Origin: [Zimmermannella] faecalis ATCC 13722
Lineage (GTDB): Bacteria; Actinomycetota; Actinomycetes; Actinomycetales; Microbacteriaceae
Assembly (NCBI RefSeq): GCF_000381765.1
Contig: NZ_KB907074.1
Span: forward strand, 1 to 64,000
DNA: 64,000 bases
Direction: 5' to 3'
How positions within the stretch are numbered: position 1 is the first letter of the stretch; each line of letters opens with the position of its first letter. A program made the position numbers and the translations under genes. This document shows, in pieces, positions 44,131 through 51,550 of the stretch. Under the pieces are notes generated by a model. That model searched no databases and was not told the DNA's origin. It worked only from the letters and a program-made list of their open reading frames with translations.

Positions 44131-45849
44131 TCAGAAGAACGCCTGCAAACGCTCGCGTAACGCCGCATCACACACGTACACGTATGTCCCAAGGATTCCG
44201 CGAGTCAGCAGCACCGTGTAGATGTTCCGCACGTATTGCAGCAGGTCCTCATCGGTGTAGATGATGCCGAGCTTCGGATTATTCTCGCGACCCTTCTTAT
44301 CGAAGTACTGCGAACGGTCAAACACGATGCGGCCAGAGCCGGCGTCGTACCGAAGATCCTTGCCGATGATCACGCCAGCATAATTCAGGTCGTAGCCCTG
44401 CACCGTGTGAATTGAACCGACCTCGTCGATGGAACCGGGCGAGTTGATCCAGTCGCGTTGCGTCGAATTCCAACGCAGTTGTTCGCCGTCGAGTTCGATG
44501 TCGAATGCGTGCTTATCGGTCTTGCTGCGCCACGGCCACGCATATCCCGCAATGAGCCGCGCGAGGCCGTGCTCACGCTCGCGCGCTTGAATCGCCTGGC
44601 GCAGTTCTCCGAAGTCGGTGAAGAACCGGAGGTCGTAGTCGCCGAAGTCTTCTCGCGCCAATGGGGGAGTGTCGCTCAACGCTGCGCGAACGTAGCCAAC
44701 GTAGTCCCGGTCAGCTGCGATGCGCATCTGTGACTGCAACGGATAGACGCGGCCCCGCGCGTTCGCTTCGGAGAGCAACGCTCGAGTCGTCTTCTCGGGG
44801 AGGTCAGCGGGGCGCACTGACTGACCTGTGTCAAGCATGAGAATTCGGTGCTTGCTCTGCTTGATGATCCAGTCGAGCTGGGTGACGCTGAGATCGTCTT
44901 CGCCGAAGAGTCGCTCGTTGATGGCAGCAAACTTCTTGTTCAGTGGGCCAGACGGCATGTTCGCACGTTGGTTGAGTCGGTGAGCCTCATCAACTATCAG
45001 CAGATCAAAGCGTTCCTCGCTTTCGCCAACTGCAAACGGCGTCAATACGAGTCGTTTGTGCAGGCCCGGAGTGAGCGTGAACACCTTCGAGATTGACTCG
45101 CGAAGCGACTGCTGTGGCACGACGATGCCGACCTTGAGCGATGCCAACAGCTCGGCATGACCCGGTGTGAAGAACTCGCTGAAAATCGAGTCGCTGTCGA
45201 GTGGCTCCTCGGGGTTATGCCGCCGGATATCTTCAAAAAGCTTCAACAGATAGATCGCGACGACCGTCTTGCCAGTACCCGGGTTGCCTTTCACAACGAC
45301 AGTGCTCTCGGCGCCGGTCTCGAGGTCATCGAACAGACCCTCAAGAATGTCCTCAACAGCGATCGCCTGGTCGTGATTCAGCGCCTTGAACGGTGACAGC
45401 TTGAAGAGGTCGCTATTGATGATCTCCGGCAGCGTGCGCGTGAAGAGCTGCTCCTGCGTGCGCAGCTGTTCAAAGACGGCGTCGAACGTCCTGCGATACG
45501 TCGCGCGGTTGTAATAGTCGGCGTCGGTGATGCCCGCATTGTGATTGAGTACCTGCAGTTTCCCATCCCCCGAAAACATCCGGATGAGGAACGATTCAAG
45601 GTCGAGACACGCTGACTTGTTGAACGTATCGTCGAGCACGACGCGTACCCACTCGAGCCCCTGTTTCTCCGCTGACTCGAGGTGCTGGCGCATCCGCCCC
45701 TCAGCATTGAGTGACTCGCCGACATAGACCTCGCGTGCGTTGTTCATGACGTACACGACGGGCCAATTACGGTGCCGCGCTGAAGACGCACCCCACGTGC
45801 GAATCTCGTTGAGGGCGAAGGGGAACCGTTGTACCTCAAAGTCGGTCAT
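44131..45849 (-). CDS. GIY-YIG nuclease + DUF2075 helicase fusion
   Basis: 572 residues from ATG 45849, inside the end of the MazG-like gene. Residues about 30-110 form a GIY-YIG-type domain (VVYVMNNAREVYVGESLNAEGRMRQHL by its VVYVM and VYVGES strands and the Arg and His that follow). Then a P-loop NTPase: Walker A GNPGTGKTVVAIYLL, Walker B LLIVDEAHRLNQ, and C-terminal SIHTVQGYDLNYAGVIIG, the DUF2075 helicase signature. Nuclease plus helicase on one chain suggests nucleic acid cleavage coupled to unwinding. The pairing with a nucleotide pyrophosphohydrolase, near an IS and an island, suggests defence. Confidence 0.88.
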   Translation of the reverse strand: MTDFEVQRFPFALNEIRTWGASSARHRNWPVVYVMNNAREVYVGESLNAEGRMRQHLESAEKQGLEWVRVVLDDTFNKSACLDLESFLIRMFSGDGKLQVLNHNAGITDADYYNRATYRRTFDAVFEQLRTQEQLFTRTLPEIINSDLFKLSPFKALNHDQAIAVEDILEGLFDDLETGAESTVVVKGNPGTGKTVVAIYLLKLFEDIRRHNPEEPLDSDSIFSEFFTPGHAELLASLKVGIVVPQQSLRESISKVFTLTPGLHKRLVLTPFAVGESEERFDLLIVDEAHRLNQRANMPSGPLNKKFAAINERLFGEDDLSVTQLDWIIKQSKHRILMLDTGQSVRPADLPEKTTRALLSEANARGRVYPLQSQMRIAADRDYVGYVRAALSDTPPLAREDFGDYDLRFFTDFGELRQAIQAREREHGLARLIAGYAWPWRSKTDKHAFDIELDGEQLRWNSTQRDWINSPGSIDEVGSIHTVQGYDLNYAGVIIGKDLRYDAGSGRIVFDRSQYFDKKGRENNPKLGIIYTDEDLLQYVRNIYTVLLTRGILGTYVYVCDAALRERLQAFF

Positions 45850-46153
45850 ATTTGTCGCTTCGTCCGCGGGCCTTATCAGCCGGATACTTTTCGCGCGTCT
45901 TCGCGAGCTTCTCAAGCACGATCGTGTCGGGGTCGACTTCGAGCCGGTCGGCCAGCAGGATGCAGTAGGTGAGCACGTCGGCGAGTTCATCTTTCGCTTC
46001 ATCGGTTGAAGCATCACCCCACTGGAAACATTCGAGAAGCTCGCCGGCCTCGATCGAAATGCTCTTCGCGAGATTCTCGGGCGTGTGGAATTGCGCCCAA
46101 TCTCGCTCAGCCACGAATTCGCGCAGCTCGTCACGAACTGGTTTCCAGTACAT
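45836..46153 (-). CDS. MazG-like nucleotide pyrophosphohydrolase
   Basis: 105 residues from ATG 46153 (a TTG nine bases upstream is an alternative). SISIEAGELLECFQWGD and DELADVLTYCILLADRLEVD supply the ExxE and ExxD metal-binding pairs of the all-alpha NTP pyrophosphatase family. It would hydrolyse dNTPs or modified nucleotides to monophosphates. It overlaps the GIY-YIG helicase gene by 14 bases. TAAGTT sits 7 bases before the ATG. Confidence 0.88.
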   Translation of the reverse strand: MYWKPVRDELREFVAERDWAQFHTPENLAKSISIEAGELLECFQWGDASTDEAKDELADVLTYCILLADRLEVDPDTIVLEKLAKTREKYPADKARGRSDKYDRL

Positions 46154-46160
46154 GGAACTC

Positions 46161-46166
46161 AACTTA
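46161..46166 (-). promoter_or_regulatory. -10 element of the leaderless MazG-like gene
   Basis: TAAGTT on the minus strand, 7 bases before ATG 46153; no Shine-Dalgarno. It drives the two-gene MazG/GIY-YIG operon. Confidence 0.45.
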
Positions 46167-46226
46167 GCAAGGGGTGGGGTGGCAGTTGCCGGCGCCGACG
46201 TTCATCGACTTTGAGGTCTGAGGCAC

Positions 46227-47510
46227 CTACCGCGCTCCGCCACCCCGCCGCGTGCGCCGAAACTCAAGCACGAGCATCCCAATGCCCAGCGCCCACAGCG
46301 GCACCTGCGTTGCGAACGCGAGCTTGAATGCACCGAGCTCGTAGGTGTCGGGTGTGCCGGCACCCTGCAGGTCGAGCACGAGGCCGATGAGGAACACGGC
46401 GGTGAGGGTCGCGATGAACGCTCCCATGTTTACGAATCCCGCGGCGAGGCCCTGCGACCGCGCCGGGGCGTGGGTTCGCGCGACGTCGAGCGCCACCATC
46501 GAAAGCGCCCCGCCACTCGACGTCAGCGTAATCGTCAACAGTGTGAGCCACAGCGGCGGCATGCCCGGCACGGCGAGCAGAGCGATCCACGCGAGCGCGA
46601 CGGTCGAGACCGAGCCGATCACGATCGGCACCCGCTGCTCGGCGTATCGGCCCGTCACCCTCCCGAGTACGAGCCCGATGAACACCCCGACAAGCACCAT
46701 GCCGCTCAGCGTCGCCGCTGCCTGCCCGGTCGTGAACCGGAGCCCGCCGACGAGCAGCGGCGTGCCCCACAGCAGCAGAAACAGGTGCTGCGGGAACCCC
46801 GCCGTGAAGTGCACCCAGAACGCGAGCCGCACGCCCGGCCGCGACAGCGCGCCACGCAGGCCGGCCGGCGTTGGGACTACGGATTCGGAGACGGGGGAGT
46901 CGTCGGGCTCCAGCCCGGCTGCCCCCACGGGGCGATCGCGCAGCAGCACCACTGCGAGCAGCACGACGAGTGCCCCAACCGCCGCGATGCCGATGAACCC
47001 GGTGGCCCAGCCGAACCGGTCGACCGCGAACGCGAGCGGGAGCACCGAAACGAGCTGCCCGAGGTTGCCACACATGAACGTGAGCTGCCCCATGAGCGGA
47101 AGGTTGCGCGGCGGGAACCACGCCGGCAGCAGTCGAACCACGCTGATGAACGTGAAGGCGTCGCCCGCGCCAACGAGCATGCGCGCGACGACGGCGAGCC
47201 ACACGTGCTCGGTCATCGCCAGGAGCAGCTGCCCGGCGAGCATGATCACGCCACCACTCAGCACCATCGCCTTCGAGCCGTAGCGGTCGAGCAGCGCGCC
47301 GACCGGCACCTGCATCCCCGCGTACACGACGAGCTGCAGCACCGTGAACGACGAGAGTGCCGTCGCGTCGATGCTGAAGTGCTCCTGCGTCATCGGACCG
47401 AGCGCCGACAGCGACGTGCGGTTCGCGACCGCGAGCACGTAGCAGGCAACCGCGATGCACCACACGGCCCAGGCGGTCGCCGTCGCGCGCTGCGCTCTGG
47501 AATCGTTCAC
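46227..47510 (-). CDS. MFS transporter
   Basis: 427 residues, GTG start, 12 predicted membrane helices. The loop 2-3 signature GALLDRYGSKAMVLSGGVI is present, as are ARMLVGAGDAFTFISVVRLLPAWFPPRN features of the major facilitator superfamily (motif quoted by its ends). The family exports or imports small solutes with protons; the substrate is not predictable. A long gap to the next operon member suggests monocistronic expression. Confidence 0.88.
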   Translation of the reverse strand: MNDSRAQRATATAWAVWCIAVACYVLAVANRTSLSALGPMTQEHFSIDATALSSFTVLQLVVYAGMQVPVGALLDRYGSKAMVLSGGVIMLAGQLLLAMTEHVWLAVVARMLVGAGDAFTFISVVRLLPAWFPPRNLPLMGQLTFMCGNLGQLVSVLPLAFAVDRFGWATGFIGIAAVGALVVLLAVVLLRDRPVGAAGLEPDDSPVSESVVPTPAGLRGALSRPGVRLAFWVHFTAGFPQHLFLLLWGTPLLVGGLRFTTGQAAATLSGMVLVGVFIGLVLGRVTGRYAEQRVPIVIGSVSTVALAWIALLAVPGMPPLWLTLLTITLTSSGGALSMVALDVARTHAPARSQGLAAGFVNMGAFIATLTAVFLIGLVLDLQGAGTPDTYELGAFKLAFATQVPLWALGIGMLVLEFRRTRRGGGAR

Positions 47511-47588
47511 TCGGTATTGCCTCGGCTTACGAACAGAAAAGGTACGTGGATGCGCGAGGCCGCACCCGGCCGCGTCGCCGAACGTAGG

Positions 47589-48203
47589 CTATCGCGAGCC
47601 GCGCCGCAGGCCGCGCACAAGTAGCCAGCCGAGCAGCACGACCTCACCGACGAACGAGAACTCGCTCACCGACAGCGGTGCCTCGAGCGCGACGCTCACC
47701 GAGTCGACGAGGTAGCCGACGCCGGCGAGCGCTGTGAGGGTACCGACCCACGACGGCATGCCGGCGGCGCGCACGACGGTGACGCCGACGAGCACGAGGT
47801 GCGCACCGAAGACGAGCAGTGCCGCGTCCCAGGCCGCCTCGAAGCGAGCGACGTCGGCGTCACCGAGCAGCCAGCCCGCGGCCGAGGCGAACGCCGCGGC
47901 GTACGCGAGGCGCAGCGCGGCGGCACAGCCGGCGAGGAGCCGCCCCGCCGGACGCAACACGACGAACAGCGCGACGCCGACGACAACGTCGAGCGCCGCG
48001 ACGACGAGCACCGTGAGTGCGGCGATGCCGGTTGCGCCCGCGGGCAGTGCGACGAGCAGGCCGAGGGGAGCGGCGACCGCCATGACGGCGAGCGTGATGC
48101 CGGTGGTGCGGGCGGCCGCACGGTCGAGAACGGATGCGGCGCCCGAGTCGGGCGAGCGGTCGGTCGAAAGCGTCGGAGTGGCGGAGACGGCGGCGGCGGA
48201 CAT
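47589..48203 (-). CDS. DUF4386-like membrane protein
   Basis: 204 residues with about six hydrophobic helices (ALTVLVVAALDVVVGVALFVVL, AHLVLVGVTVVRA, VVLLGWLLVRG). A Ser/Thr/Ala-rich N-terminus of about 30 residues comes first. Gene length and the GYLVDSVS segment match the DUF4386 family as I recall it. AAAGGAG precedes the ATG. It is divergent from the TetR gene and shares its operator, so it is the likely regulated target. Confidence 0.75.
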   Translation of the reverse strand: MSAAAVSATPTLSTDRSPDSGAASVLDRAAARTTGITLAVMAVAAPLGLLVALPAGATGIAALTVLVVAALDVVVGVALFVVLRPAGRLLAGCAAALRLAYAAAFASAAGWLLGDADVARFEAAWDAALLVFGAHLVLVGVTVVRAAGMPSWVGTLTALAGVGYLVDSVSVALEAPLSVSEFSFVGEVVLLGWLLVRGLRRGSR

Positions 48204-48256
48204 GATCGGAACTCCTTTTGTGGGGCGGGGCGCGCACGGAGAGGGCCCTCACGTCC

Positions 48257-48287
48257 GTATCGTACAGCGTACGATACGCCGTACGAT
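48257..48287. promoter_or_regulatory. TetR-type operator between divergent genes
   Basis: Two 9-base arms, GTATCGTAC (48257-48265) and GTACGATAC (48269-48277), form a perfect dyad around AGC. A third half-site GTACGAT follows at 48281-48287 and runs into the tetR -10 box TAGTCT (48287-48292). A bound repressor dimer would block tetR and probably the divergent membrane-protein gene. Confidence 0.75.
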
Positions 48288-48298
48288 AGTCTCGCAGC

Positions 48299-48940
48299 AT
48301 GTCGGATCGAGCCCCGCGCAACACCCTCACCCGCGACCGGGTGCTCGCCGGCGCGTTCGAACTCGCCGATGCGAAGGGTCTCGAGGCGCTCACGATCCGC
48401 GCGCTCGCGGCACACCTCGGGGTGCGGCCGATGTCGATCTACCACTACGTCGCGACGAAAGACGCGCTGCTCGACGCCCTCGTCGACGGCGTCTTCGAAA
48501 CGATTGCTCGGCCCAGCTCCAGCGGCGACTGGCGCGACGAGCTCGCCGACCGTGCCCGTTCGGTGCGCGCGGCGATGGCCGCGCATCCGTGGGCCCTCAG
48601 CGTCATGGAAACCCGCGCCCACCCTGGGCTGGCAAACCTCGCGGGACACGAGGCGGTGCTCGCCGTGCTGCGTGGGGCTGGGTTCTCGGTTGAGGCGGCT
48701 GGCCACGCCTTCGCGGTGCTCGACGCGTTCGTCTACGGCTTCGCGCTGCAAGACGCGATGTTGCGCCAGGTCGGCCTCGACACCGACGCGGCCGAGCTGC
48801 GCGACGGCATGCCGCTCGAGGGCTTCCCGCACATCGCCGAGCAGGCCGAGCGGTACGTGACCGACGCGTATCCAATCGCCGACTCGTTCGAAGTCGGCCT
48901 CGGCATCGTGCTCGACGGCATCGCGAAGCTACGGACGTGA
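48299..48940 (+). CDS. TetR/AcrR family regulator
   Basis: 213 residues. N-terminal HTH LTIRALAAHLGVRPMSIYHYV followed by KDALLDALVDGVF is a standard TetR domain; the C-terminal ligand domain is of the TetR_C_1 (tetracycline repressor) type. TAGTCT 6 bases before the ATG makes the message leaderless. Its last 20 bases are repeated once after the stop (48920-48939, 48940-48959), a fresh tandem duplication. It likely represses itself and the divergent DUF4386 gene. Confidence 0.9.
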   Translation: MSDRAPRNTLTRDRVLAGAFELADAKGLEALTIRALAAHLGVRPMSIYHYVATKDALLDALVDGVFETIARPSSSGDWRDELADRARSVRAAMAAHPWALSVMETRAHPGLANLAGHEAVLAVLRGAGFSVEAAGHAFAVLDAFVYGFALQDAMLRQVGLDTDAAELRDGMPLEGFPHIAEQAERYVTDAYPIADSFEVGLGIVLDGIAKLRT

Positions 48941-49031
48941 TCGCGAAGCTGCGGGCGTAGTCCACAAGAATTCGCCAACTGTTCCGCGAGGCCAGCTTGC
49001 ATCGAACCGTGGCCCAGGAGATGCTCGACGG

Positions 49032-50243
49032 ATGAGTGATGCACCACCGCCGCCCCGCGCGCATCCGGGCACGGTCGGCGAAGTGTTCACCGCGTTCCTG
49101 CGCCTCGGCCTCACCTCGTTCGGTGGGCCGGTTGCGCACCTCGCGTACTTTCGCGAAACGTTCGTCGTGCGCCGCAGGTGGCTCGGCGACCGCGCGTACG
49201 CCGACCTCGTCGCGCTCTGCCAGTTTCTGCCGGGCCCTGCCTCGAGCAAGGTCGGCATGGCGATCGGCTTGCAGCGCGCCGGCGTGCTCGGACTCATCGC
49301 CGGGTGGCTCGCGTTCACGCTGCCCTCGGCGGTGCTGCTCGTCGCCTTCGCATTCGGAGTGACGGCGCTCGGCGACGTCTCGGGCGCCGGCTGGCTGCAG
49401 GGGTTCAAGGCAGCAGCCGTCGCGGTCGTCGCCCAGGCGGTGATCGGCATGGCGCGCACGCTCACCCCCGACGCGACCCGCGCGACAATCGCCGCGGGCG
49501 GGATGCTCGTCGTGTTGCTGCTGCCGGGGCCACTCACGCAGGTGGGCGTGATTGTCGCCGCCGCGATCGCGGGGCTCATCGTGCTGCGGGCAACGCCGAC
49601 GCCCGCCGGTGATGAGGCGCCGTTCCACGTGCGGGTTCCGCGTTGGGTCGGCGTCGCGTGCTTCGCCGCGTACGGACTGCTGCTCGCGGTGCTGCCGCTG
49701 CTCGCCGCGACGGGGGACTCGACCGCGGGGCTCATCGATGCGATGTACCGCTCGGGCGCGCTCGTGTTCGGCGGCGGCCACGTCGTACTGCCGATGCTCG
49801 AGGCCGAGACGGTGCAGACCGGCCTCGTGGGTGCCGACGAGTTCCTCGCGGGCTACGGCGCCGCGCAGGCGGTACCCGGCCCGCTGTTCACGTTCTCGGC
49901 CTACCTCGGCATGCTCGCGCAGACCCCACCTAACTGGCTGCTCGGCGCCGCGATCGCGCTCATCGCAATCTTCGTGCCCGGCACACTGCTGCTCGTCGGC
50001 GCGCTGCCGTTCTGGTCGCGGCTGCGCGACGCGCCCCGCGTGCGCCGCGCGCTCATGGGCGTGAACGCCGGCGTCGTGGGCCTGCTCGCAGCGGCGCTCT
50101 ACGACCCGGTCATTGTCGAGGGCATCACCTCGACCCCGACGTTCCTCGTCGCCGCGCTCGCGTGGTTCGCGCTGCGCGTGTGGAAGACCCCGCCGTGGGC
50201 GGTCGTCGTCGCCGCGGGGCTCGTCGGCTGGGCGGTGCTGTAG
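49032..50243 (+). CDS. chrA: chromate transporter, long-chain ChrA
   Basis: 403 residues with two CHR domains. The first has LGLTSFGGPVAHLAYFRETFV and ALCQFLPGPASSKVGM; the second repeats the pattern with VFGGGHVVLPMLE and GAAQAVPGPLFTFSAYLG. About 10-12 membrane helices. Family members export chromate with protons; some CHR proteins have other, unknown anions. No chrB-like regulator is adjacent. A weak Shine-Dalgarno (GGAG) precedes the ATG. Confidence 0.92.
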   Translation: MSDAPPPPRAHPGTVGEVFTAFLRLGLTSFGGPVAHLAYFRETFVVRRRWLGDRAYADLVALCQFLPGPASSKVGMAIGLQRAGVLGLIAGWLAFTLPSAVLLVAFAFGVTALGDVSGAGWLQGFKAAAVAVVAQAVIGMARTLTPDATRATIAAGGMLVVLLLPGPLTQVGVIVAAAIAGLIVLRATPTPAGDEAPFHVRVPRWVGVACFAAYGLLLAVLPLLAATGDSTAGLIDAMYRSGALVFGGGHVVLPMLEAETVQTGLVGADEFLAGYGAAQAVPGPLFTFSAYLGMLAQTPPNWLLGAAIALIAIFVPGTLLLVGALPFWSRLRDAPRVRRALMGVNAGVVGLLAAALYDPVIVEGITSTPTFLVAALAWFALRVWKTPPWAVVVAAGLVGWAVL

Positions 50244-50338
50244 CGGCTGCTTGGGGAGTGCGGCGCGGCTAGCTGTTGCTGGCCGGGAGGTTGTTGACGT
50301 TTTCCGCAGCTGGCAGATCGCGCAGCTACGATAGTGCT

Positions 50339-50410
50339 ATGCGGATGCAGCAGCGATTTCAAGACCCCCGGCCGGGATATGGCCGCGGGGTCTTCGACGC
50401 GCAGTTGTAG
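50339..50410 (+). CDS. 23-residue leader peptide upstream of the PheS-like gene
   Basis: ATG at 50339 with TACGAT 6 bases before it (50327-50332), so probably leaderless. The peptide begins MRMQQRF, has DPRPGYGRGVF in its middle and ends DAQL. It uses TTT and TTC for its two Phe codons (codons 7 and 19) and the rare Arg codon CGA before the first. A hairpin forms inside its coding sequence and an SD-sequestering stem lies eight bases past its stop. No database entry is known to me. Confidence 0.5.
   Translation: MRMQQRFQDPRPGYGRGVFDAQL
50361..50394 (+). promoter_or_regulatory. leader hairpin inside the leader peptide ORF
   Basis: AAGACCCC (50361-50368) pairs with GGGGTCTT (50387-50394), and GGCC (50370-50373) with GGCC (50381-50384), around a 7-base loop. 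Its 5' arm could also pair with GGTCT at 50418, so it competes with the downstream stem. Confidence 0.55.
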
Positions 50411-50417
50411 CGCAGTA

Positions 50418-50483
50418 GGTCTCCGCAGGTACGGCCGGGGGAAGTTTCTCGTCCTTCGCCTACCTGCCATCTTCTTGGAGACC
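50418..50483 (+). promoter_or_regulatory. Shine-Dalgarno-sequestering stem of the PheS-like gene
   Basis: GGTCTCC (50418-50424) pairs with GGAGACC (50477-50483); just inside, GCAGGTA (50425-50431) pairs with TACCTGC (50461-50467). GGAG at 50477-50480 is the Shine-Dalgarno for the ATG at 50489 (8 bases away), so this fold hides it. The layout matches translational attenuation by a leader peptide. Confidence 0.6.
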
Positions 50484-50488
50484 TTCTC

Positions 50489-51490
50489 ATGTCGCATGCC
50501 GACTATCTGACTTCCGACCAGCTCTATCGTGCTCTCAATATTCGAGACCTCAGCGATCCCGACCAGGGACGTCACGCCATCCAGTCTCTCCTGCAATCAG
50601 TCATCGACCGTCTGCAGCCCGAGTTGGACAGCTCCCTCCGGTATGTGCGCAGCTCGCCGGTCGTTCCTGTTCGGGACAACTACGACCGCCTCGGCTACGA
50701 CCCAGGTGATGTGACTCGGGCTCGCCGGTACACCCGGTACATCAGCCCCGCCGTCGATCGCACCCACGTGGGGGAACCGCACCAGGTGGACTTGTGGCGC
50801 ATCCGTAGCACTCCGGATACCGGTGACGAGGACATGCTCACGATGATCGGCCACTTGGTCGAGGCAGTCCTTCCGGATGCGCAGTGGAGAACAACAGACG
50901 TGGCGCACCCGTACACCGTCGGTGGTAGGCAGATCGACGTGTTCCACGACGGCGAATGGCTTGAACTTGCCGAGTGCGGCCGCATCCATCCCGAGGTGCT
51001 GCGCGGATCGGGCCTTGACCCCGAGCGATGGTCCGGCCTGGCGCTCGGTATGGGGCTTGAACGTGCACTCATGCTGCGCAAGGGCATCCCTGACATCCGC
51101 TACCTTCGGGCAGAAGACCCTCGCATATCGGCCCAGATGCTCACCTTGGATCCATGGCGGCACGTTTCACTTCTGCCTGCGGCACGGCGCGACCTCTCAG
51201 TCGTCGTGGATGCGGAAGAGGATGAGGAGACGCTTGGTGACCGCATCCGCGTCGCGCTCGGAGACAATGCCGACGTCATCGAGTCTCTCGAGGTTCTCAG
51301 CCGCACGGGCCACGAGGAATTGCCAGAGGCCGCGCGCTCTCGACTCGGCACTCAGGACGGACAGGTCAATCTCCTGATCCGGATCATGTTGCGCCCCATC
51401 GGCCGCACCCTGACCTCGGATGAGGCCAACGTGATCCGCAACGCGATCTACGAGGCCGTGCATGAGGGCCCGGTGATGGAGCTGATCTGA
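50489..51490 (+). CDS. srmL: PheS-related ligase of unknown substrate (SrmL-like)
   Basis: 333 residues. The N-terminal two-thirds is a class II aminoacyl-tRNA synthetase core like PheS or mitochondrial PheRS: VGEPHQVDLWRI, HPYTVGGRQIDVFHDGEWLELAECG and motif 3 GLALGMGLERALMLRKGIPDIR (in part). The C-terminus is an FDX-ACB anticodon-binding domain (RDLSVVVDAEEDEETLGDRI, RPIGRTLTSDEANVIRN). The segment between RYTRYIS and VGEPHQ is very short, so the region around motif 2 seems reduced. NCBI uses the name PheS-related mystery ligase SrmL for such proteins as far as I recall. It sits behind the attenuator-like leader. Confidence 0.85.
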   Translation: MSHADYLTSDQLYRALNIRDLSDPDQGRHAIQSLLQSVIDRLQPELDSSLRYVRSSPVVPVRDNYDRLGYDPGDVTRARRYTRYISPAVDRTHVGEPHQVDLWRIRSTPDTGDEDMLTMIGHLVEAVLPDAQWRTTDVAHPYTVGGRQIDVFHDGEWLELAECGRIHPEVLRGSGLDPERWSGLALGMGLERALMLRKGIPDIRYLRAEDPRISAQMLTLDPWRHVSLLPAARRDLSVVVDAEEDEETLGDRIRVALGDNADVIESLEVLSRTGHEELPEAARSRLGTQDGQVNLLIRIMLRPIGRTLTSDEANVIRNAIYEAVHEGPVMELI

Positions 51491-51550
51491 GATCGCTGAG
51501 AGCAGTCATGACCTCGCCTACGCATGCCAACGCGCCCCTGGGCATTACAG

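Noticed and set aside
50339-50488. T-box riboswitch upstream of the PheS-like gene
   Set aside because: No T-box core (TGGNACCGCG-like) or specifier loop could be found. The stem that covers the Shine-Dalgarno fits a peptide-type attenuator better.
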